A stretch of DNA of 10,557 nucleotides from Deltaproteobacteria bacterium. GTDB taxonomy: Bacteria > Desulfobacterota > Desulfobacteria > Desulfobacterales > C00003060. The stretch spans positions 1-10,557 of the forward strand of contig JAFDFO010000053.1 of assembly GCA_019309815.1 (NCBI GenBank), written 5' to 3'. Below are positions 5,275 to 10,557 of the stretch, one piece after another (position 1 is the first letter of the stretch; every line of letters starts with the position of its first letter). A program made the translations under genes and the position numbers. The notes beneath the pieces were generated by a model. The model was not told the origin of the DNA, did no database searches, and was given only the letters and a program-made list of their open reading frames with translations.

Positions 5275-6006
5275 ATGATGCATGTCCGAGGAAAGCTGAG
5301 ACTCTGGCTTGTTCTTTTTAGTCACGCACTGGGGGGGGGCAGGGAAAGAAGATACCTGCCTATCACAGAATCGGACTATCCCATAAAGAACAAGAGGTAC
5401 ATTGCATTTGAGAACAGGGTTGGATGGGCTTTTCCAGGCTTTGTCGAACCCAACCAACTGACATTCCTAAGAATCATTATCTGCACCATCTTGGTCTTCC
5501 TGGCTTCTGAGCTCTCCTATCTTTCTCTTCTTGTCATGACGATCATCGGTGGATTGTCGGATTTTTTTGACGGTATTCTGGCAAGAGCCCAGGGAAAGAA
5601 GACAAAGCTCGGCATGATGCTCGATCCACTGGCGGACAAGCTGTTAGTCTTTGCTGTACTCTACATCTTGACCATTAGAGGAGACATTCAGCCAACCTAC
5701 ATTGTCTGTATGGCCCTTTGTGAGATTCATGTTTTGCTGATACCCATGCTGTCTTATGGGTATCAATGGAACAAAGGCGTGGAACACCGGCCTCGTTCAG
5801 ATGGTAAGGACCGTGTTCAACCCGTATCGTTCGGCAGGGTGAAGCTTCATTTCTACGTTTACGCTGTTTTGTTGATCATCATCGGCCGAATGATCAGTTT
5901 GGACATGCTGGTCACATTGGGAGGCTGGTTTCTGATCATGGGAATAAGTGCTGCAGTGATTGCTCTCTCCCAGTACCTGTGTCGCTGGATAAAGAATCCC
6001 TATTGA
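5275..6006 (+). CDS. CDP-alcohol phosphatidyltransferase family protein
   Basis: A 243-aa polytopic membrane enzyme. The family transfers a phosphatidyl group from CDP-diacylglycerol to an alcohol, as in phosphatidylglycerophosphate or phosphatidylinositol-phosphate synthases. The full catalytic signature is present: Asp96-x2-Asp99-Gly100-x2-Ala103-Arg104-x8-Gly113-x3-Asp117-x3-Asp121, reading from SDFFDGILAR to LDPLADK. Hydrophobic helices occur around 64-78, 83-93, 123-134, 141-153, 185-202 and 206-233. The conserved first helix starts at PNQLTFLRI (59-67), so about 58 N-terminal residues precede the usual family start. No Met occurs between residue 2 and the catalytic region, so translation must begin upstream, and ATG 5275 (or 5278) is the best option despite a weak ribosome-binding site. 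A run of nine G (5331-5339) lies in this extension. Alcohol substrate unknown. Confidence 0.85.
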   Translation: MMHVRGKLRLWLVLFSHALGGGRERRYLPITESDYPIKNKRYIAFENRVGWAFPGFVEPNQLTFLRIIICTILVFLASELSYLSLLVMTIIGGLSDFFDGILARAQGKKTKLGMMLDPLADKLLVFAVLYILTIRGDIQPTYIVCMALCEIHVLLIPMLSYGYQWNKGVEHRPRSDGKDRVQPVSFGRVKLHFYVYAVLLIIIGRMISLDMLVTLGGWFLIMGISAAVIALSQYLCRWIKNPY

Positions 6007-6416
6007 TTGACGGCTTTTGGAAAGTATGAATTGTTCACTGGCTGATCTCTTGATCATGTCGGCCACGGCGCTTACTATTATTTCACCCGCGAGGCAACCG
6101 TTACGCAACCTTTACGCCGTTTCTAATCACGGCACTGGAGTACTGGAAAAGAGGTTTAACATCACTCCATTACTCCATCACTCCATTACTCCGGAAGTTT
6201 GACACTTCGCCTCATGTCGGACTCCTTGTTTCGAGTTGGAACCGCACTTCCGTCTGCGAGGTCCCCCTCTTATTTATTTCTTGACGGGGGGCAGGGGCAC
6301 GAATAAGGTCTGTGCATCGCGGGAAACGAGGGCGTGGTGTCCGTACAAACCTCGGAATTGCGGCGGTTTTTCAAGACCCGAAGAATAATAATTAAACAAA
6401 GGTAAGGAAGAAGACA
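6007..6416. other. Intergenic region upstream of the DAHP synthase gene
   Basis: About 410 nt with no convincing gene. It contains an 11-bp imperfect tandem (GCAACCGTTAC/GCAACCTTTAC at 6094-6115), the octamer repeat at 6137-6192, and then a 220-nt leader before the DAHP synthase gene. A poor promoter-like pair, TTGACG (6281-6286) and AATAAG (6302-6307) with 15-nt spacing, is the only candidate promoter seen. No riboswitch or attenuator with aromatic codons was recognised. Confidence 0.6.
6137..6192. repeat. Octamer (ATYACTCC) tandem repeat with hairpin partner
   Basis: Two perfect copies of ATCACTCCATTACTCC (6161-6176 and 6177-6192) make four tandem octamers. Twenty bases upstream, GGAGTACTGG (6137-6146) is complementary, with one mismatch, to CCATTACTCC in either copy (6167-6176 or 6183-6192). 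The block can therefore fold as a hairpin with alternative pairing partners. Similar units recur at 2-17 (ATTACTCCAGTATTCC). Confidence 0.8.
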
Positions 6417-7436
6417 ATGCTCGTGGTAATGAGTTACCGGGCAACTCCTGAAGAGGTTGAGGCCGTAGTAGCCGCCATCGAAGCAAAAGGGTACACGGCG
6501 CGCCCTATCCCGGGGGGAGAGAGGGTGGCTATTGGCATACTGCACAATAAAGGAGCCGTGGAGGCCTCACATTTCCTGGGATTCCCTGGTGTAAAGGACG
6601 TCATCCCTGTCACCCGCCCCTACAAGTTGGTAAGTCGTGAATTCCAATCTGAAGACACGGTGATCCAGGTGGGTGACACTCCAGTCGGCAGTGGACACCT
6701 GACTCTCATTGCAGGTCCTTGCGCTGTTGAGAGCGAGGAGCAATGTATAACCATTGCCAGGGGAGTAAAGGCTGCCGGTGCGCACCTCTTTAGAGGGGGG
6801 GCTTTCAAGCCTCGAACCTCTCCATATTCCTTTCAAGGTTTGGGCGAAGAAGGGCTCAGAATCCTGGCGCGGGTTCGGGAAGACACGGGGATGCCTGTCG
6901 TTACCGAGTCCCTGGACACGGACAACTTTGATTTGGTGGAAGAGTATGCTGACGTGATTCAGATCGGTGCACGGAACATGCAGAATTTCAGCCTCCTTCG
7001 GCGGGCAGGCCGATCGCACAAACCAGTCATTGTGAAGCGGGGACTGGCGGCTACGATTGACGAATGGCTGATGGCGGCGGAGTACATCATGGAGGGGGGA
7101 AACACGCAGGTGATCTTGTGCGAAAGAGGTGTTCGCACGTTTGCCCATCACAGCAGGAACACGCTTGACCTCTCCGCTGTTGCTGCTGTGTGCAAAGAAA
7201 GTCACCTTCCCGTCATCGTGGATCCCAGCCATGCGGCCGGGCGTCGCGATCAAGTGATTCCCCTGAGCCGGGCAGCTGTTGCCGTGGGTTCTCATGGGTT
7301 GATGGTAGAGGTGCACCATAAGCCGGAAGAAGCGCTAAGCGATGGGGCTCAGTCCCTTTACCCGGAACAGTTCGAGGTGCTTTGCCGGGAGATCCGGGCC
7401 ATTTTTGATGTCTTCCAACTTGCCGATTCGGTGTGA
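6417..7436 (+). CDS. aroF: 3-deoxy-7-phosphoheptulonate synthase (DAHP synthase)
   Basis: A 339-aa DAHP synthase of the type I-beta (KDOPS-like) class with an N-terminal ferredoxin-like regulatory domain (about 1-70). It condenses phosphoenolpyruvate with erythrose 4-phosphate, the first step of the shikimate pathway, in the cytoplasm. Signatures are GPCAVES (100-106), RGGAFKPRTSPYSFQGLG (126-143), QIGARNMQNF (182-191), VIVKRG (204-209), CERGVRTF (235-242), VDPSHAAGRRD (268-278) and MVEVHHKPE (296-304). The expected metal ligands are Cys102, His272, Glu298 and Asp309 (in LSDGAQSL). An AAGGA lies eight bases before the ATG. The N-terminal domain suggests feedback control by an aromatic end product, as in Thermotoga-type enzymes. 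No other aro gene is adjacent. The following gene starts 44 nt downstream and is unrelated in function. Confidence 0.96.
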   Translation: MLVVMSYRATPEEVEAVVAAIEAKGYTARPIPGGERVAIGILHNKGAVEASHFLGFPGVKDVIPVTRPYKLVSREFQSEDTVIQVGDTPVGSGHLTLIAGPCAVESEEQCITIARGVKAAGAHLFRGGAFKPRTSPYSFQGLGEEGLRILARVREDTGMPVVTESLDTDNFDLVEEYADVIQIGARNMQNFSLLRRAGRSHKPVIVKRGLAATIDEWLMAAEYIMEGGNTQVILCERGVRTFAHHSRNTLDLSAVAAVCKESHLPVIVDPSHAAGRRDQVIPLSRAAVAVGSHGLMVEVHHKPEEALSDGAQSLYPEQFEVLCREIRAIFDVFQLADSV

Positions 7437-7480
7437 ATAAACAACATACAAAACCCAACCCGTTCACAGAGGAGAGATGA

Positions 7481-8914
7481 ATGAGGAAGTTTTTTCTTAC
7501 GGTCATAGTCTTGATATGTCTTGCTGGGGCCCTGTTTGCAGGATCTACCTATTGGTTTGGCATGCGGGCGGAGCAGCAATACCTTAACACAATTCAGCAG
7601 GCTTCGCAGGCTGGATATATCCAGCTCACGAACGAAAGCTACAATCGCGGCTTTTTTCAGTCTGAGGCACGCACGGCGGTCGCAATTCCCGACCTTGTGA
7701 ATCTTACCCTGGTTCATGTCGTCAGGCACGGCCCCTTGCCACTTTGCACATCACCTGAAGGGAAATGCCAATTAAAGCCGCTGCTGGCAGTCATCGAAAC
7801 TTCTGTCGAACTGAGCCCTGAAACTCGAGTCGAGTTGAAGGAGGTGTTTGATGAATTCCCTGAGATTGTCTCACTGAAGAGCTACACGTCGTTGTCTCTA
7901 TCCGGAGATGGTGTGACCCAGTTAAGCATCCCTCCCGTGCAAAAGACGGTTGGCAAGGAGAAAGTCGCCATCATTTGGAAAGGCCTCACCGGCAAAGTAA
8001 CGTTCACCGGTGACCTTAAGGAATTCAAGGGTGTTCTCAACGCCCCCGGGCTTGAAGCGGTCGGAGATGACGGTGACATAAGAATGACAAATTTGCAGTC
8101 GGCCTTTGACGTCCGAGAGGGCATACATGGGCTCTTTTTTGGGAACGCCACTTTCGACCTGGAGCTTCTTGAAGTCGGAGAGAAAGAGGGTCCGGAGGAG
8201 ACTCGTTTCTCCATGAAAAGCCTCAAGATGAGGACCAAAAGTGAAGGTGCGACCGACACCGTGAGTTACACCATGAACATGCAGTTCGATAAGGTGGTGG
8301 CTGATGGTACGTCATATGGTCCGGGGGGGTTCCAAATGGAGATTCGCAAACTTGACGCGGCCGCCCTCGCCAAACTTCAAAGGGAGATCGGGGAATTGCA
8401 GGCCGAGTTCCCGGGACGCTCGCCGAAAGAGATTAATCAAATGATGCTTGCCAAGTATGCCGAAGCATTACCGGCACTCATGAAGACATCACCTGAAATT
8501 GAAATTACCGAGGTCAAGTTGAAGACCGATGAGGGAGATTTTCTCGGGAAGGCAAAAATCGCGGTTGACGGGAGCAATGCTGCGGCCCTCACTAATCCAT
8601 TGTTCCTTCTGTCCGCTGTAACGGCGCATGCAGAATTGACCGTCACAGACCGACTTCTGAAAACGATCCTTCAAGCGGACTTCGAGGAAGATGTCATTGA
8701 GGCTGCGAAAGAGACAGGACAAGCAGAGCTTAGCGAGGAAGAAGTCAAGGCTCTTGCTGCATCCAAGAGCGCAACGCGCCTGGCCGAGCTGATTGAAAAG
8801 AACATCCTCGTATACGAAGATGGAAATTTCAAGGCGAGCGCTGATTACCAGGCCGGGACGGTGACACTGAACGGCCGTCCTGTCACACTCCAGGACATGC
8901 AGGGCTTGAACTGA
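7481..8914 (+). CDS. DUF945 (YdgA-like) exported or membrane-anchored protein
   Basis: A 477-aa protein with an N-terminal signal anchor (basic MRKFF, hydrophobic residues about 4-22), followed by the characteristic DUF945/YdgA opening: WFGMRAEQQY (25-34) then SYNRGFFQSEARTAV (53-67). The rest is a long beta-rich periplasmic domain. The C-terminal part includes an Asp/Glu-rich helical segment (EEDVIEAAKETGQAELSEEE), and the protein ends DYQAGTVTLNGRPVTLQDMQ. The biochemical role of the family is not established. An AGAGGAGAG stretch precedes the ATG at normal spacing. It may be cotranscribed with the DAHP synthase gene 44 nt upstream. A long inverted repeat begins only five bases after its stop codon. 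Confidence 0.85.
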   Translation: MRKFFLTVIVLICLAGALFAGSTYWFGMRAEQQYLNTIQQASQAGYIQLTNESYNRGFFQSEARTAVAIPDLVNLTLVHVVRHGPLPLCTSPEGKCQLKPLLAVIETSVELSPETRVELKEVFDEFPEIVSLKSYTSLSLSGDGVTQLSIPPVQKTVGKEKVAIIWKGLTGKVTFTGDLKEFKGVLNAPGLEAVGDDGDIRMTNLQSAFDVREGIHGLFFGNATFDLELLEVGEKEGPEETRFSMKSLKMRTKSEGATDTVSYTMNMQFDKVVADGTSYGPGGFQMEIRKLDAAALAKLQREIGELQAEFPGRSPKEINQMMLAKYAEALPALMKTSPEIEITEVKLKTDEGDFLGKAKIAVDGSNAAALTNPLFLLSAVTAHAELTVTDRLLKTILQADFEEDVIEAAKETGQAELSEEEVKALAASKSATRLAELIEKNILVYEDGNFKASADYQAGTVTLNGRPVTLQDMQGLN

Positions 8915-8918
8915 TGCG

Positions 8919-9065
8919 TAGAAGCCGTTCAGAACTCCATCTAGCGGCCGATTGCTGTGTTGAGGACCTCTTCAAAATGCTCACATACTACCCGTGTATG
9001 CTGCGCCTTTTCATCGGTCCTCGCCTTGCCCTCGGCCGCGATCTGAGGCTCTGAAACGGCTTCTA
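8919..9065. repeat. 147-bp nested inverted repeat (possible structured RNA or miniature element)
   Basis: Two ~50-nt arms (8919-8968 and 9016-9065) are complementary in three separate perfect or near-perfect blocks with nearly equal spacers. TAGAAGCCGTTCAGA (8919-8933) pairs with 9050-9065 with a one-base bulge. After 10-nt spacers on both sides, GCGGCCGA (8944-8951) pairs with TCGGCCGC (9032-9039). After spacers of 10 and 9 nt, GAGGACC (8962-8968) pairs with GGTCCTC (9016-9022). The 47-nt centre has a small inner stem, CATAC (8984-8988) with GTATG (8996-9000). No ORF of note lies inside. It fills almost the whole gap between the DUF945 and thioredoxin genes. Confidence 0.8.
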
Positions 9066-9153
9066 GTGTATGTGCAAGAGCGGGAAAGTCTGTGATGAAG
9101 GTGTGTCAGAAATGATTGTTGAGGTTTTTGAGCTGGGCGGGAGAGGTTTCAGA

Positions 9154-9510
9154 ATGGTTGAGCAACTGACTACAGAGGGTTTCAAGCAGAAGATTTTCGA
9201 TTTTGAAAATCATAGTGCGTGGAGTTATGCGGGAGATCTTCCCTGCGTCATTGACTTCTATGCGGATTGGTGCGGTCCCTGCAAGATGGTAGCGCCAATC
9301 ATGGATGAACTGGCGCATGAATACGAAGGAAGAATTGAGTTTTATAAAATAGATACGCAGGCTGAACAGGATCTTGCCGCCATGTTCGGAATCCAGAGCA
9401 TACCGTCCATCCTTTTCGTTCCAGCCGAAGGCCCGCCCCAAATGGTAGTGGGAGCCCTTCCAAAAGAGGGCATGGAAAAGGCGATTGCCGATGTCCTAAA
9501 AATAGAATAG
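9154..9510 (+). CDS. trxA: Thioredoxin
   Basis: A 118-aa thioredoxin, a cytoplasmic disulfide reductase usually reduced by thioredoxin reductase. The active site WCGPCK is at residues 39-44 (Cys40, Cys43), preceded by VIDFYAD. The cis-proline loop is QSIPSILF (Pro84), and GALPKEGM replaces the more common G-x-x-x-K region. No signal peptide is seen. Start choice matters. ATG 9154 (MVEQLTTEGFKQKIF) begins at the normal family start and has GGGAGAGG seven bases upstream. In-frame ATGs at 9112 and 9070 would add 14 or 28 residues that do not look like thioredoxin. No reductase gene is nearby. The insert between the N terminus and the first core strand (NHSAWSYAGDLP) is typical of a thioredoxin subgroup seen in anaerobes and Bacteroidetes. 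Confidence 0.93.
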   Translation: MVEQLTTEGFKQKIFDFENHSAWSYAGDLPCVIDFYADWCGPCKMVAPIMDELAHEYEGRIEFYKIDTQAEQDLAAMFGIQSIPSILFVPAEGPPQMVVGALPKEGMEKAIADVLKIE

Positions 9511-9588
9511 CTTTGCATGGAGTCATTCCGCCGTCAGCTTAACGGGGTGGGACCGGCAGAGGAGCCCCAACAATACCGTAGTTATTCC

Positions 9589-9617
9589 TTGACTGTAGCT
9601 CCAGACAAGAATAAACT
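9589..9617 (+). promoter_or_regulatory. Candidate sigma-70 promoter upstream of the GTPase gene
   Basis: TTGACT (9589-9594) and TAAACT (9612-9617) are separated by exactly 17 nt, about 140 nt upstream of the GTPase start. The -10 box overlaps the left arm of a 7-bp inverted repeat (AAACTCG 9613-9619 with CGAGTTT 9638-9644), and a direct repeat GCTCCAGACA occurs at 9598-9607 and 9647-9656. This arrangement would fit an operator, but that is inference. Confidence 0.4.
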
Positions 9618-9759
9618 CGGACAATAGTAAGCATTCTCGAGTTTTGGCTCCAGACATCTTCATAACACACCAGAACGCGGGGACCATCAGCAAAGGGCTC
9701 TTTTCTATGACCGGGACTATAGAATGTCCCCCCACACCGGCACACTAGGGGAGAGGTTC

Positions 9760-10557
9760 ATGTACCGCGAAAACTATATCAGCGCCCTCCGAACAGAATT
9801 GTTGCAGATGGTAGCGGACCACTTGACTCCCGTTAGCTTACGCTACGGATACAGCGAGGTGCCGCTCGAGGCAAATATCAAGTGGCGGCCCCAGGTTCTG
9901 ATCCTAGGCAACTATTCATCTGGAAAATCTACGCTCATCAACGAATTCCTCGGGGCACCCATCCAGGCCACCGGTCAAGCTCCCACAGACGATTCGTTCA
10001 CCGTGATTACGAATGATGATTCAGTGCCCGATGATACCGCGGTGCAGGTTACCGAGGAACGTGACGGCAAGTTTCTTCTTAACGATCCAGAATACCCATT
10101 TGAAACTCTGAAGAAACACGGGCAACGGTTTGCATCGCACTTCCGCCTCAAGAAAGTCAACTCGCCATTCCTGAAAAGCCTTGCTATCATTGACACGCCC
10201 GGAATGCTAGACAGCATTACTGAACGGGACCGTGGTTACAACTACCAGGAAGTGATTGGCGACTTTGCCCAGATTGCAGACCTTGTCCTTGTGGTCTTTG
10301 ACGCGCACAAGGCGGGGACAGTCCGGGAGGCATACATAAGCCTAAGGGAGACGCTGCCTTCCCGCACATTTGAGGACCGCGTTCTCTATGTGTTGAACCG
10401 TATTGATGAATGTTCATCCCTGGACGATCTGCTGCGGGTTTACGGAACCCTTTGTTGGAATCTTTCTCAAATTACCGGTCGCAAAGATATACCGATGATT
10501 CGCCTGACGTACTCCAGACATGTAGCCAATGGTTCTGCGGGTGGGCCGGATCGCGAT
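9760..10557 (+). CDS. Dynamin-like (EHD-type) GTPase, N-terminal part, truncated by window edge
   Basis: 266 codons are open from ATG 9760 to the window edge with no stop, so the C terminus is not seen. GTPase motifs are in order: P-loop GNYSSGKST (50-58) preceded by VLIL, switch Thr76 in QAPTDDSF, DTPG (145-148) and NRID (213-216). The P-loop with Ser-Ser-Gly-Lys, the short helical N terminus before it, and the Thr-Asp-Asp-Ser-Phe switch resemble Eps15-homology-domain (EHD) dynamin-related proteins and their bacterial relatives. These remodel or protect membranes using GTP hydrolysis. The typical long helical stalk and membrane-binding part would lie beyond the window. The start has GGGGAGAGG three to seven bases upstream. 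Neighbouring genes do not define a pathway. Confidence 0.85.
   Translation, partial: MYRENYISALRTELLQMVADHLTPVSLRYGYSEVPLEANIKWRPQVLILGNYSSGKSTLINEFLGAPIQATGQAPTDDSFTVITNDDSVPDDTAVQVTEERDGKFLLNDPEYPFETLKKHGQRFASHFRLKKVNSPFLKSLAIIDTPGMLDSITERDRGYNYQEVIGDFAQIADLVLVVFDAHKAGTVREAYISLRETLPSRTFEDRVLYVLNRIDECSSLDDLLRVYGTLCWNLSQITGRKDIPMIRLTYSRHVANGSAGGPDRD

Noticed and set aside
4825..5457. 210-codon open frame on the minus strand
   Set aside because: It runs antisense to the zinc-ribbon gene and the start of the phosphatidyltransferase and through repeat sequence. The composition is low in domain-like features and no ribosome-binding site is evident.
6094..6115. 11-bp imperfect tandem repeat (GCAACCGTTAC/GCAACCTTTAC)
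   Set aside because: Only two copies with a mismatch; too short to attach any role.
6017..6202. 61-codon plus-strand frame after the phosphatidyltransferase
   Set aside because: Its C-terminal part is only a translation of the octamer repeat (ITPLLHHSITP), its start is TTG or ATG without a ribosome-binding site, and it matches nothing.
6567..7319. 250-codon open frame on the minus strand
   Set aside because: It is the antisense shadow of the DAHP synthase gene, which has every family motif on the plus strand.
9070..9153. N-terminal 28-residue extension of thioredoxin as real coding sequence
   Set aside because: The extension does not resemble thioredoxin, and a good ribosome-binding site precedes the family-typical ATG at 9154.

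Overview
The window reads as a chromosomal segment of a Gram-negative bacterium, most likely a member of the Desulfobacterota (former Deltaproteobacteria). This is inferred from the mix of protein types, the mid-range GC content and the short tandem octamer and heptamer repeats between genes. No taxonomic marker such as rRNA is present, so the assignment is tentative.

Layout, left to right. (1) A plus-strand NAD-dependent sugar-nucleotide epimerase (85-1044) is followed by histidinol dehydrogenase hisD (1132-2433). (2) A hairpin (2438-2493) separates hisD from a convergent minus-strand operon that runs 4188 to 2505: an ECF sigma factor, a zinc-finger membrane anti-sigma factor, and a Spy/CpxP-like periplasmic protein. 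The three genes overlap by 4 and 7 nt and look translationally coupled. (3) A gene-poor stretch (4189-5001) holds the presumed leader of that operon and a decayed four-helix-bundle (S23/IVS-like) gene lying between inverted copies of a GATACTG-type repeat. (4) A small zinc-ribbon membrane protein and a CDP-alcohol phosphatidyltransferase (5002-6006) form a plus-strand pair. (5) A 410-nt intergenic region carries octamer repeats. (6) DAHP synthase (6417-7436) and a DUF945/YdgA-like exported protein (7481-8914) follow. (7) A 147-bp long imperfect inverted repeat (8919-9065) fills the gap before a thioredoxin (9154-9510). (8) A dynamin-like GTPase begins at 9760 and runs off the right edge.

Functionally, hisD and the DAHP synthase are single biosynthetic genes outside his or aro operons. 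The clearest genetic module is the sigma/anti-sigma/periplasmic-sensor operon, which probably responds to envelope or metal stress and resembles the organisation of Cnr-type systems. No complete mobile element, CRISPR array, tRNA or rRNA was seen. The most distinctive unexplained feature is the 147-bp nested inverted repeat between the DUF945 gene and the thioredoxin gene. Next are the repeat-flanked gene remnant and the nine-G tract inside the phosphatidyltransferase gene.
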